Assembly: GCA_002483605.1 (NCBI GenBank)
Contig: DLIG01000021.1
Coordinates: 218,347 to 282,346 of the forward strand
Reading direction: 5' to 3'
Source of the DNA: Sulfurovum sp. UBA7648
GTDB taxonomy: Bacteria > Campylobacterota > Campylobacteria > Campylobacterales > Sulfurovaceae
Length of the DNA: 64,000 nucleotides
Shown: in pieces, positions 24,719 to 33,766 of the stretch
How positions within the stretch are numbered: the first letter of the stretch is position 1
Layout of the letters: every line of letters starts with the position of its first letter
The notes under the pieces: generated by a model
Seen by the model: only the letters and a program-made list of their open reading frames with translations
Databases searched by the model: none
What the model was told of the DNA's origin: nothing
Position numbers and translations under genes: made by a program

Positions 24719-26432
24719 TGTATCAAATGCAATTTATAATAAATTTCCCAAATTTCAACGATCACCCAAGTTTATTCAGCATATAGTCATCTATTTTTTA
24801 AAAAAATTATTTCACGAACAAGATTTCAATGATATATATAAAAAAAATCATTTTGTAAGAGGAAATGATTATGTAAGCAGTATGCTTAGAAATTTAAATA
24901 TAGAATATACCGTAAAGCCGAATGAATTATTAAATATCCCTTCAGAAGGCGGTCTCATTGTGATCGCAAATCACATAACAGGAGCTTCGGACGCATTTTC
25001 TTTAGTTGAGCTTATTGCCAATCATAGAGAAAACAAAAAAGTAAGGCTTTTGGTAAATAGTATGTTGATCGGGGTAAAACAGGCATCCGATATTATTATC
25101 CCCGTTGATAATATTACCGGTGCTATTACTAAAAGCAGCCTGGAAAGTGTATATAAAGCATTGGAAAACGGAGAGGTTGTTGTTATATTTCCGGCAGGAA
25201 TTGTAAGCAGGCTTTCTTTAAAGGGGATTAAAGACTTCGAGTGGAAACCGAGTTTTTTAAAAATTGCCCAAAAAACGTCTACTCCAATTTTGCCTGTCAA
25301 AATAGAGGGCAGAAACAGTACTTTATTTTATCTGGTCTCCATGATCTTGCCTAAAAAAATAAGCGGCCTGATGCTTCCTAGGGAATTTGCTATAGCAGGT
25401 AAATTAAAAACTCTTCATTTAAATATCGGCAAAATTATTCCTGTATCTTCATTTAGCGATAAAAATATAGATTTAAACACTTACGTCAAAAAGTTTTATG
25501 ATCATCTATATACACTGGGAACAAAAGAAAAAGAAGTTTTAAGCACAGAAACAACAATAGCATCTCCTGTTAATCCAAAACTCCTAAAAGAAGAGATAAA
25601 AAATACAGATTTTCTAACCAAAACAAAAGATGGAAAGACTTTAGTAATTGCTGACGCTGCAAAGACGCCGTTTTTGATAAAAGAGCTAGGACGTTTACGT
25701 GAAATTTCATTTAGGGCAATCGGCGGCGGAACGAAAACATGTTGCGATAATGATATGTATGACAATTATTATAAACATTTGATACTATGGAACGATGAAG
25801 AGCTCGAAATTGTCGGCGCATACAGATTGGGACTATGTCATGAGATAATTGCCAGCAGAGGAATGGATGCACTTTATACATATGATTTGTGTTATTTTGA
25901 TCAACAATTCGAGCAATATTTAGATGAATCAATGGAGGTGGGCAGAAGTTTTGTTCAACCAAAATATTGGGGTTCGATTGCCTTGGATAACTTGTGGAAA
26001 GGTATAGCTAAATATCTCGAAATGAATCCGCAGCTAAGATACACTTACGGAATTGTCACTATCAATGCAGATATGCCGATAAAGGCTGCTACGGCCATTG
26101 TCTATTTTTATTCCAAATATTTTGCTTCTGATATTCCAATGATGAAAGCAAAAACAAAATTTTATATATCAAACGAGGATAGAGATAAGCTTGACAAACT
26201 TTTTAATGAATTGTCATACAAAGATGGCTTAGTCGTCTTGAAACAATATTTAAAACATTTAAATGTAAAAATTCCTACACTTTTTAAACAATATCCGGAG
26301 CTTTATAAAGAAGGCGGGGTTAATTTTTTTGATTTTAGCACTAACGATAAATTACATGGAGTTATAGAAGGATTTATCATGACGGATAACCATAAAATGA
26401 AAGAAGAAAAAAAACAAAGATATTTTGCGTAA
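24711..26432 (+). CDS. OlsF-like bifunctional acyltransferase (PlsC-type + GNAT-type)
   Basis: A 573-residue two-domain protein. The N-terminal half is a lysophospholipid-acyltransferase-like domain: ANHITGASDAF (the HX5D form used by the OlsF/hemolysin subgroup instead of HX4D), FPAGIVSRL, and PVKIEGRNS. From about 290 a GNAT-type N-acyltransferase domain has REISFRAIGGG, VGAYRLGL, MEVGRSFVQPKYWG and ITINADM-like strands. This is the OlsF plan: N-acylation of ornithine by the C-terminal half and O-acylation by the N-terminal half, giving phosphorus-free ornithine lipids. Coupled to the NagZ-like gene by overlap. It was long annotated as hemolysin in related genomes, which is less likely. Confidence 0.8.
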   Translation: MLNVSNAIYNKFPKFQRSPKFIQHIVIYFLKKLFHEQDFNDIYKKNHFVRGNDYVSSMLRNLNIEYTVKPNELLNIPSEGGLIVIANHITGASDAFSLVELIANHRENKKVRLLVNSMLIGVKQASDIIIPVDNITGAITKSSLESVYKALENGEVVVIFPAGIVSRLSLKGIKDFEWKPSFLKIAQKTSTPILPVKIEGRNSTLFYLVSMILPKKISGLMLPREFAIAGKLKTLHLNIGKIIPVSSFSDKNIDLNTYVKKFYDHLYTLGTKEKEVLSTETTIASPVNPKLLKEEIKNTDFLTKTKDGKTLVIADAAKTPFLIKELGRLREISFRAIGGGTKTCCDNDMYDNYYKHLILWNDEELEIVGAYRLGLCHEIIASRGMDALYTYDLCYFDQQFEQYLDESMEVGRSFVQPKYWGSIALDNLWKGIAKYLEMNPQLRYTYGIVTINADMPIKAATAIVYFYSKYFASDIPMMKAKTKFYISNEDRDKLDKLFNELSYKDGLVVLKQYLKHLNVKIPTLFKQYPELYKEGGVNFFDFSTNDKLHGVIEGFIMTDNHKMKEEKKQRYFA

Positions 26433-26471
26433 TATAAGGAAAACTTAGTTATTATTTACGTCGATACAATA

Positions 26472-26490
26472 TTGACCGACGGTCGGTCAA
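26472..26490. promoter_or_regulatory. TetR operator
   Basis: Perfect palindrome TTGACCGAC-G-GTCGGTCAA just before the TetR gene, and just downstream of a TACAAT -10 box (26465-26470). A regulator bound here would block its own transcription and the downstream efflux genes. The AAGGAG ribosome-binding site follows directly. Confidence 0.85.
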
Positions 26491-26502
26491 AAAAGGAGAG
26501 CT

Positions 26503-27099
26503 ATGGCAATAGTTGTCGATAAAAAAGAAAAACGCCGCTTAATTGCACTGTCATGCAAAGGGTTGTTGCTAGAACATGGCATCAAAAATCTTACGGTTTC
26601 TCAGATCGCTAAAGTCGCAGGTGTCGGCAAAGGTACCATATATGAGTATTTTGCAAATAAGGATGAGATAGTTTTTGAGATCATAACTCTTTTTATAGAT
26701 CAATTTCAAGAAGATCTAGCTAAAGTAGTTGCTAACGATACGCTTACAAGCCGTGAAAAGCTGGAATATTTTATGCTATTGGTATTTTCAAGAAATTATA
26801 ACAAAGAACTTATTATTTATCAAGAATTCTTATCTATTGCTCTTAGCGGAGGATCATCTGGGATTGTAGAATTTAGAAATAATTGTCGTGATGGATTCGA
26901 AGGGGTTTTGTATAAAATTATTGAGCAAGGTATAAAAAATAAAGAGCTGCAGCAAAATGCAAAGTTGTTGATACCTATGATCAGATACTTTCATACAGGA
27001 CTGATAGTTGATGTAGCGCTAGGACAAGCAGAAGCCAAAGAAGAGATCGATAAATTTATAAATTCAATTTTTAACGATATTGTTTTACAGGAGGAATAA
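26503..27099 (+). CDS. TetR/AcrR-family repressor of the efflux operon
   Basis: A 198-residue repressor with an N-terminal helix-turn-helix (LTVSQIAKVAGVGKGTIYEYFANKDEI, key core VGKGTIYEYF) and an all-helical ligand-binding domain. It is first in the operon tetR-tolC-adaptor-RND: its stop overlaps the next ATG (TAATG). With the palindrome 12 bases upstream it is very likely autoregulated and controls the pump. Inducer unknown. Confidence 0.93.
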   Translation: MAIVVDKKEKRRLIALSCKGLLLEHGIKNLTVSQIAKVAGVGKGTIYEYFANKDEIVFEIITLFIDQFQEDLAKVVANDTLTSREKLEYFMLLVFSRNYNKELIIYQEFLSIALSGGSSGIVEFRNNCRDGFEGVLYKIIEQGIKNKELQQNAKLLIPMIRYFHTGLIVDVALGQAEAKEEIDKFINSIFNDIVLQEE

Positions 27100-28349
27100 T
27101 GAAAAAAAATATTTTAATCGCAATGATATTGCTTTTGCCATATGCAGCAAATGCCAATGAAGTTGATCTAAAAACCATGTTAAATAGCGCAATGGATTAT
27201 CATCCTGCTATCAAGTCATATGCTTATAAGTCAATGGCAAAAGAAGAAGAGCTAGAAGCCCAAAAGAGAGCTTATTTCCCAACTGTCGATCTTGGGGCTA
27301 ATTATCAAAAAAATGATCCTGTAAGCATAGTTACGCCTGGTCAGACGCAGAGCGCATATGTTATTGCGGGATTAGATATATATGACGGGGGCAAAAAAAG
27401 TGCACTTGTTTCTTCTAAAAAATGGGACTATCAAGCGTCTGTTTTTGAAAAAGATGCATTTTCTAAAAATGTTGTATTAGATATCATAAACCGTTATTTT
27501 ACAATTCAAAAACTTCAAGCAAATCTAGTGGTATTAAATATGAAATCAAAAGAGTTATCGTATCAGATAGAAAGAGCAAACGGGTTTGTTTCTGCCGGAC
27601 TTGCAACTACTGATGATGTGGATAAACTTCAAGCGGCATTTGATGATAATAATTTTACTATCGACAGTACAACTCTTGCTCTAAAGGAGCAAGAAGAATC
27701 TTTGAAAACGCAAAGCGGTATAGCATTTGATACTTTAGCAGAAGCAAATCTGCAAGATCCGTCAGGAGATTTATCTTATGAGCCATATGACAAAACAAAA
27801 CTTCTTGAGGCTAAAGCAAACTCTGTTCAAGATAGTGCAAGATCGGTTTTGTCCGCCCATATACCGCAAGTTAGTATTCAAAATACATATACGGTTTTAA
27901 AGTATGATGATATGGCACCAGGCAGTGGAGATTTTTTGCTAGATAATAAAAATACACTTATGATAACTGCAAATTGGCGTATATTTGACGGTGGACAAAT
28001 ACTAAGGCAAAAAGAGGCAATTGAATTGCAAAGTTTGGCTTTAAAAGAGGAACAATTGGGTTCTCAAAGAGATCAAGAGAGCGCATATAGGCTTGCAAAA
28101 GAAAGGCTTGATACCATGAAAAGCCAAATCAAAAGCACTACAAGCGCACTTAAAGCCACTCAAAGCACATATGAAATAGTAACTAAGAAATTCGAAGCAG
28201 GTTTGGCTGATAATGTAGCTTATCTAGACGCGCTTAATGAACACAGTGCAACGATGTCCAGATATAAGTCGGCACTATATGACTATGAAATAGCTAAATC
28301 GCTATATTATTATTTTGCAGGAAAAAATCCAAAGGAGTATATTAAATGA
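27099..28349 (+). CDS. TolC-family outer-membrane efflux channel
   Basis: A 416-residue outer-membrane factor. It has a signal peptide (cut near ANA/NE), a duplicated pattern of long coiled-coil helices and short strands (QKRAYFPTVDLGANYQKNDP; later SAHIPQVSIQNTYTVLKYDD), and LATTDDVDKLQAAFDDNNF in the helical barrel. Forms the exit duct for the RND pump. Coupled to tetR at its start and to the adaptor gene at its end (4-base overlap). GAGGAA ribosome-binding site within the end of tetR. Confidence 0.92.
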   Translation: MKKNILIAMILLLPYAANANEVDLKTMLNSAMDYHPAIKSYAYKSMAKEEELEAQKRAYFPTVDLGANYQKNDPVSIVTPGQTQSAYVIAGLDIYDGGKKSALVSSKKWDYQASVFEKDAFSKNVVLDIINRYFTIQKLQANLVVLNMKSKELSYQIERANGFVSAGLATTDDVDKLQAAFDDNNFTIDSTTLALKEQEESLKTQSGIAFDTLAEANLQDPSGDLSYEPYDKTKLLEAKANSVQDSARSVLSAHIPQVSIQNTYTVLKYDDMAPGSGDFLLDNKNTLMITANWRIFDGGQILRQKEAIELQSLALKEEQLGSQRDQESAYRLAKERLDTMKSQIKSTTSALKATQSTYEIVTKKFEAGLADNVAYLDALNEHSATMSRYKSALYDYEIAKSLYYYFAGKNPKEYIK

Positions 28350-29050
28350 AAAAAATTATCGCATTAATTGTTGCAGCAATAGCTTATGTTCAGGCAGCAG
28401 AAGTATTTGCCACTTTTGAAACTACAGCTCAAAAAAGTGCCAAGTTGGCTTTTAGCAGTAGCGGTATAGTTAAAAAAATATATGTGGATGTAGGCTCCGA
28501 GGTAAAAAAAGGAGACACATTGGCTACTTTGCATAATGAAGACCTATCGGCTCTTGCAGCTACGTCCAGAGCCCAAGCAAAATTTGCGACGTCAGAGTAT
28601 GAGCGCTATGCCAAGGTCAAAGATTATATTAATGCCGCACAGCTTGATTCGTATAGATTAAAAAAAGAGAATGCACTTACTCAGCTTAAATATAATGAAT
28701 CAGTTTTGTATAAAACTGTATTAAAAGCACCTTTTAGCGGTGTCATTACAGCTAAAACAATAGAGGAGGGGGATGTTGTAACAGCCCAGGCAGCTACTCC
28801 GGCATTTAAAATGCAAAGTGTCGGACCGATGAAGCTGATCATAAAATACGATGCTAGGTATTATAACGTTGTTAAAGTCGGACAGCCTTATATTTTTCAA
28901 ATCGGCGGCAAAGGAACTAAATATAAAGCCACTATAAGAAAAATATACCCTACGATTGATGAAAAAACACAAATGATAATAGCTGAAGCCTATATCAAAG
29001 ATATGCCATCTGGACTCTTTGGTGCAGGCACGATCATGGCAGGAAACTAG
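28346..29050 (+). CDS. RND periplasmic adaptor (membrane fusion protein), short
   Basis: A 234-residue HlyD/AcrA-type adaptor. After a signal peptide (VQA/AE) come a lipoyl half (GIVKKIYVDVGSEVKKGDTLATLHNEDL), one helical hairpin (about 70-115), the second lipoyl half (LKAPFSGVITAKTIEEGDVV), and a beta-barrel (KLIIKYDARYYNVVKVGQPYIF). It stops soon after, at AEAYIKDMPSGLFGAGTIMAG. Typical adaptors have 350-400 residues: this one has almost no membrane-proximal domain. It ends directly against the RND start, and the frame is intact, so the shortness is natural to the gene. Confidence 0.88.
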   Translation: MKKIIALIVAAIAYVQAAEVFATFETTAQKSAKLAFSSSGIVKKIYVDVGSEVKKGDTLATLHNEDLSALAATSRAQAKFATSEYERYAKVKDYINAAQLDSYRLKKENALTQLKYNESVLYKTVLKAPFSGVITAKTIEEGDVVTAQAATPAFKMQSVGPMKLIIKYDARYYNVVKVGQPYIFQIGGKGTKYKATIRKIYPTIDEKTQMIIAEAYIKDMPSGLFGAGTIMAGN

Positions 29051-32000
29051 ATGTATAAATTAGCTATAAATAGACCAATTGCAACATTAATGTATGCATT
29101 TACATTAATGATTTTTGGCTGGCTTGCATTTCGAAGTATGCCGATTGCGCTTTATCCAAATGTCGATTTTCCAATAGTTACTATCAAGACGGTTTATCCC
29201 GGTGCAGATCCAACCACTATGGAATCCCAAGTAACAGACAAGATAGAAGAATCAGTCTCACAAATAGCAGGCGTGGATATGATATCTTCTACTAGCAGTG
29301 ACGGCATTTCTGTTGTCATGGTCAAGTTTTTGCTGGAACGCAATATAGAAGAAGCCGCGAATGACGTGCGAGATAAAGTATCAACTGTGGTATTGCCGCA
29401 AGATGCCCAAAAGCCGCTTGTCAGCAAGCTTGATGTAGGAGGGGCATCGATCATTAATATTTTTGTAACCGCTAAAAATAGTACCCCGCAAGAACTTATG
29501 CTTTTTGCTGACGAAAATGTCAAGCCGGCTTTGCAAAAAATTAGCGGTGTTGGCGGTATTAATATCATAGGCTATCAAGATAGAGAGATAAAGATACTGC
29601 CAAATCCATTTTTGCTGAGTCAACACAAGATGAGCGTGTCTGATCTTTATAATATACTATTAAATGAAAATATTAGATCAGCCGGAGGGAAGCTTGTAAA
29701 TTCTACTCAAGAGTTGATCTTAAAAACTAACAGTGATGCTCTGAATGTAGAAGATCTTAAAAAGATAATGATAAAAGACGGGGTTAGGCTCAGTGATGTC
29801 GCAAGCGTAGAAGATACTCTAAGTGACCCTAAAAGTTTTTCATCTTATAACGGTACGCGGGGAGTAATGCTCGAAGTACAAAAAATATCCGGTGAAAATA
29901 CTATTGAGATAATTGATCTAGTTAAAAAACGCTTGCCTGAGATAAAGCAAATGGCCGGGGATAAGTTTGGTATAGAAGTTATCAATGATACATCAGCTTA
30001 TATTGAGCATTCGCTTCATTCGGTTGAGTTTGACTTGATGTATGGCGCTTTGCTCGCAGCAATGATAATATTTGTATTTTTGAGAAATTTTACTATTACG
30101 TTGGTTTCAGCAGTATCTATACCGGTATCCATAATCGGTACATTTGCTTTGATGGATTATATGGGATATGACCTCAATAAAATGACCATGATAGGACTCA
30201 CTTTAGCTATTGGCGTTATTATAGATGATGCGATAGTCGTCATAGAAAACATACACAAAAAGATCGAACAGGGAATGGATAAATTTACTGCTTCGGTAGA
30301 AGGCACCAAGGAGATGGCATTTGCCATACTTGCAATATCAGCAATGCTGCTCGCAGTTTTTATACCAGTTTCATTTATGGGCGGAATGGTAGGCAGGTTT
30401 TTTAATTCATTTGCTATGACAGTCGGTTTTGCGATCATTATATCGTATACTGTTGCACTTAGTTTGATACCAAGCCTTAGTGCTAGAGTATTAAACAATA
30501 AAGAGAGTGCATGGCATCGCAAAACAGAACATATTTTTCTGTGGATAGAAAAAAAATACGAGGGATTATTAAAAGCTGTACTTAGAAATAGAAAAAAAAC
30601 TCTTTTGTTTGTTTTGGTTCTATTTATTACATCTTTGTCGCTTTTTCCAAAAATTGGTATGGATTTTATGCCAAAAGAAGATAAAAGTGAATTTGAGATC
30701 CAAATCAAAGCACCTGCTGGCATATCATTAGAGCAGATGAAAAAAGAGTGTAGTATTATAGAAAACGAAGTCAAAAAAGACAAAAATGTACTTTATACAA
30801 CGCTAGGGATCGGTTACAGCACAGCTAGGGAAATTCATAAGGGCTTAATATATGTCAAGCTCAAAGAAAAAGACCAAAGAGCCTTAAACCAAGAGGAGAT
30901 CGTCCAGTCCATCAGGGATAGATTAAAACCATTTAAAAAGGAACTTTTTATCTCTGTAGCAGCAATACCTACTATTAAAGGTACTGGGGTTAGCGTGCCT
31001 TATCAAATAGTGCTCAAATCAGATTCTCTAGAAAGCTTGGTAGTTGCTAAAAATAATCTTATCAATTATCTTTCACAAAAGAAAGGTTTAGTTGATATAG
31101 ATAGCAATCTAGATGATGCAAAGCCACAGCTAACAATTACGATTTTAAGAGAACAGGCTGCAAAATTGGGTGTGAGTGCAAGGGCTATTTCATCTTTGAT
31201 CACCTCTGCATATTCAGGAGAAATTGAAATAGCACAGCTAGAAGATGATGGTAAAGAATACAATATTGTCCTACGTGTACCAGATGACTACCGACAATCG
31301 TTGCAAGACATTAAAATGCTTCAAATTCGTTCATCAACTACAGGCGAACTAGTATTTTTGGATGGATTGATCGATGTTAAACTTGAAAATACTCTAGCAA
31401 GCATAAACCGTACTGACAGAGAGAGACAGGTGACTGTTTTTGCAGATCTTTTTGGGCTTGATCTGAATGGTGCAGTGCAATATACCGAAGCAAAAATAGA
31501 TACCCTAATGCCTAAAGGCGTCAGCTATCGTTTTGTTGGATTTGCCGAAGAGATGCAAAAAACAGCCAGTGCTTTTGGTGCAGCATTGTTACTGTCAGTT
31601 ATATTAATGTTTATTATTTTGGCAATTCTTTATGAATCACTTGTTCAGCCATTTATCATAATGGTAGCATTGCCGCTAAGTATTACAGGGGTTCTTTTAG
31701 CACTCTTTTTGAGTGGAAACCATTTTAGTCTATTTGTTATGATAGGCTTTATGCTGCTTATGGGAATGGTCGGTAAAAATGCCGTGCTTTTGGTAGATTT
31801 TGCCAATCACGCAGTTGAAAATGGCAAAAAAATAGATGAAGCACTCATAGAAGCCGGAGAAAAAAGACTTCGTCCTATACTTATGACAACTATGGCGATG
31901 ATATTTGCGATGCTGCCTTTGGCATTTGGCGGCGAAGTGGGCAGTGAAGTAAAATCACCGATGGCAATATCTATTATAGGCGGACTTCTAAGCTCTATGA

Positions 32001-32095
32001 TACTTACTCTTTTAGTTGTGCCTGTTATTTACTATGTGTTTGCACCGCTTGATCTGCGTTTGCGCAAATGGTACGGCGGTAAAATAAAAGAATAA
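29051..32095 (+). CDS. RND-family efflux pump
   Basis: A 1014-residue inner-membrane proton-driven pump. It has 12 predicted transmembrane segments in the RND layout, two large periplasmic loops, and the proton-relay motif GVIIDDAIVVIENI in TM4. TM10-12 include GKNAVLLVDFANHA, RLRPILMTTMAMIF and AISIIGGLLSSMILTLLVVPVIY. It belongs to the HAE1/hydrophobe group by these motifs rather than the metal-pump group. It starts at the base after the adaptor's stop codon. Substrate unknown. Confidence 0.95.
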   Translation: MYKLAINRPIATLMYAFTLMIFGWLAFRSMPIALYPNVDFPIVTIKTVYPGADPTTMESQVTDKIEESVSQIAGVDMISSTSSDGISVVMVKFLLERNIEEAANDVRDKVSTVVLPQDAQKPLVSKLDVGGASIINIFVTAKNSTPQELMLFADENVKPALQKISGVGGINIIGYQDREIKILPNPFLLSQHKMSVSDLYNILLNENIRSAGGKLVNSTQELILKTNSDALNVEDLKKIMIKDGVRLSDVASVEDTLSDPKSFSSYNGTRGVMLEVQKISGENTIEIIDLVKKRLPEIKQMAGDKFGIEVINDTSAYIEHSLHSVEFDLMYGALLAAMIIFVFLRNFTITLVSAVSIPVSIIGTFALMDYMGYDLNKMTMIGLTLAIGVIIDDAIVVIENIHKKIEQGMDKFTASVEGTKEMAFAILAISAMLLAVFIPVSFMGGMVGRFFNSFAMTVGFAIIISYTVALSLIPSLSARVLNNKESAWHRKTEHIFLWIEKKYEGLLKAVLRNRKKTLLFVLVLFITSLSLFPKIGMDFMPKEDKSEFEIQIKAPAGISLEQMKKECSIIENEVKKDKNVLYTTLGIGYSTAREIHKGLIYVKLKEKDQRALNQEEIVQSIRDRLKPFKKELFISVAAIPTIKGTGVSVPYQIVLKSDSLESLVVAKNNLINYLSQKKGLVDIDSNLDDAKPQLTITILREQAAKLGVSARAISSLITSAYSGEIEIAQLEDDGKEYNIVLRVPDDYRQSLQDIKMLQIRSSTTGELVFLDGLIDVKLENTLASINRTDRERQVTVFADLFGLDLNGAVQYTEAKIDTLMPKGVSYRFVGFAEEMQKTASAFGAALLLSVILMFIILAILYESLVQPFIIMVALPLSITGVLLALFLSGNHFSLFVMIGFMLLMGMVGKNAVLLVDFANHAVENGKKIDEALIEAGEKRLRPILMTTMAMIFAMLPLAFGGEVGSEVKSPMAISIIGGLLSSMILTLLVVPVIYYVFAPLDLRLRKWYGGKIKE

Positions 32096-32111
32096 AGTCG
32101 ACAAGATATGT

Positions 32112-32141
32112 TTGCAAATGATAAGCAATTATCTTTTGCAA
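32112..32141. terminator. GNRA-capped hairpin between convergent operons
   Basis: Arms TTGCAAATGATAA and TTATCTTTTGCAA (one mismatch) around a GCAA tetraloop. It lies 16 bases after the RND stop and 28 before the ruvX stop on the other strand. Likely a bidirectional transcription stop or mRNA 3' end; no long T-run. Confidence 0.55.
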
Positions 32142-32169
32142 GTTGAAAACCTTAGGCAATGCCAAATTT

Positions 32170-32559
32170 TTATTTTTTCAAATATCTTTCCAATATAATC
32201 GAAGCGGCCATAGAATCTATACGGCCGTCTTTGGAGTGCTTAAATACTCCAGCTGTACGTTCTTTTGCTTCAAGGCTTGAATTTTGTTCATCTTGATAAA
32301 CGATCTCTATGTTATCAAGTTCCAATAATGACACAAAGTGTTTGATCCTTCTACTCATCTCTTTACTGCTGCTTCCATGAAGCGGAAGCCCTACGATGAG
32401 TTTTTCTATCTCCCATTCGTTTAAGAATATTTTAATATCTCTTGCCGCTTGATTGCGATTTTTTCTTAAAATTGCATTTTGAGGTAAAATAATTTTATTA
32501 TCCAAACAAATAGCAATCCCGATTCGTTTAAGCCCTACATCAATACATGCTAATTTCAT
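32170..32559 (-). CDS. ruvX: Holliday-junction resolvase-like protein RuvX (YqgF)
   Basis: A 129-residue RNase H-fold protein of the YqgF/RuvX family, implicated in rRNA processing or Holliday junction resolution. Motifs: ACIDVGLKRIGIAIC (catalytic Asp near the start), EKLIVGLPLHGSSSKEM, the second acidic site IVYQDEQNSSLEAKER, and the C-terminal DGRIDSMAASIILERYL with the last Asp. Follows the NlpC/P60 gene by 11 bases. Confidence 0.92.
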   Translation of the reverse strand: MKLACIDVGLKRIGIAICLDNKIILPQNAILRKNRNQAARDIKIFLNEWEIEKLIVGLPLHGSSSKEMSRRIKHFVSLLELDNIEIVYQDEQNSSLEAKERTAGVFKHSKDGRIDSMAASIILERYLKK

Positions 32560-32570
32560 AGACTCATTTT

Positions 32571-33698
32571 TTATGAACTAACTTTTGTTACAAATGCTTC
32601 TTTGACTATATTTTCTTTGACGGAAATTAGAGTATTATTGGCATCATTTCTATCATTAAACGGCCCTATGAGCAGTTTAGATGCAGTTTTTCCATTTTCT
32701 GATATCGGTACGATGGTGTATGCATAGCCATTAGATGTGATTTTTTTAAGAAATCCTTTGTCAGGTTTATGTTGAAATTTACCGACTTGAACATAATAGC
32801 CTTTATCTGCTTTTTTATCAACTTTAGATTCATCAGGTTTCTGTGTTGTTGTATCGATTTCACCTAAATCAGTTGCAGCAGTTTGCGTGGCGATTGTTTC
32901 TTGTGTTGACAAGCTCTCTTTTTGTAATTCTTCATCCGATGCTCTTGGTGTATCGGTTGATGTGTTTTCTGTGATGGACATGTCTATTTTGATATCATTT
33001 ACTGCAGAACTAGCTTGATTGTTTTGGGCTAGAGCTACCGTAATAGGCTCAGCCTCTTTTGTCCTTGCAACTATGGCAGGCTTAGTTACAGTTTTTGTTT
33101 GAACAGCTCCAGCTAAATAATCTTGCATTTTAGGCTGAAATGCTACATATGTATCGCCTTTTTGTTCGTAGTACCTTCTAGCACCTTTAAATCTTGATTT
33201 GTAGTATTTGCTTGTAAACAGATTGCCGTATGTAATTTTTTTATCTGCAGAGCTTGCGTGGCTAAACCAACCATCTTTTAGATATATCCCCACATGGGAG
33301 ATTTTTCCTGTTCTGCGCTTAGTGGTATCAAAGAATACAAAATCACCAAATTTCAAGTCATCTATCGCAATAGGTTGGCCGGATTTGATCTGTTCTCTTG
33401 CTACTCTTGGAATGTCAACGCCCATTGATCCAAACATATAATATAAATATCCGGAACAATCAAAACAGTAAGGACCTTCTTCTGCCCAAACATAAGGTCT
33501 GCCTTCTAATTTTTTTATCATATTTGCTAAATTTTCTTCGTTAAATTGGAGAGTTTTTCGCGGTTTTATAATGTCGTAATTGGGATTTTTTGGAAATGTT
33601 TGATAAGAATGCATATTTGGCTGGTTCTGGCTGCAGCCCGTAAACAGCAATATGCCCAGCACGGCAGATAATGGCAATATAATTTTTGAATTCTTCAT
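32571..33698 (-). CDS. NlpC/P60 cell-wall peptidase lipoprotein with C-terminal SPOR domain
   Basis: A 375-residue lipoprotein. It has lipobox LLFTGC (Cys22), an NlpC/P60 cysteine-peptidase domain at about 55-175 (catalytic Cys81 in FDCSGYLYYMFG, His in KISHVGIYLK, third residue in WFSHASS), a Thr/Ala/Gln-rich disordered linker (about 190-295), and a SPOR domain at about 297-375 (GYYVQVGKFQ, IGPFNDRNDANNTL). NlpC/P60 enzymes cut stem peptides; SPOR domains bind denuded glycan at the division site. The pairing suggests a septal or repair hydrolase. First gene of the pair with ruvX. Confidence 0.87.
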   Translation of the reverse strand: MKNSKIILPLSAVLGILLFTGCSQNQPNMHSYQTFPKNPNYDIIKPRKTLQFNEENLANMIKKLEGRPYVWAEEGPYCFDCSGYLYYMFGSMGVDIPRVAREQIKSGQPIAIDDLKFGDFVFFDTTKRRTGKISHVGIYLKDGWFSHASSADKKITYGNLFTSKYYKSRFKGARRYYEQKGDTYVAFQPKMQDYLAGAVQTKTVTKPAIVARTKEAEPITVALAQNNQASSAVNDIKIDMSITENTSTDTPRASDEELQKESLSTQETIATQTAATDLGEIDTTTQKPDESKVDKKADKGYYVQVGKFQHKPDKGFLKKITSNGYAYTIVPISENGKTASKLLIGPFNDRNDANNTLISVKENIVKEAFVTKVSS

Positions 33699-33766
33699 CT
33701 TTAAGACTCCCCTTTGTCTTTAACAAATTGCTAAACCATTATTGCACAGTCTATCTTAAAAATAAC

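Noticed and set aside
30157..30783. 208-codon open frame on the minus strand
   Set aside because: Lies entirely within the RND gene, serine/isoleucine-rich antisense composition, no start signal.
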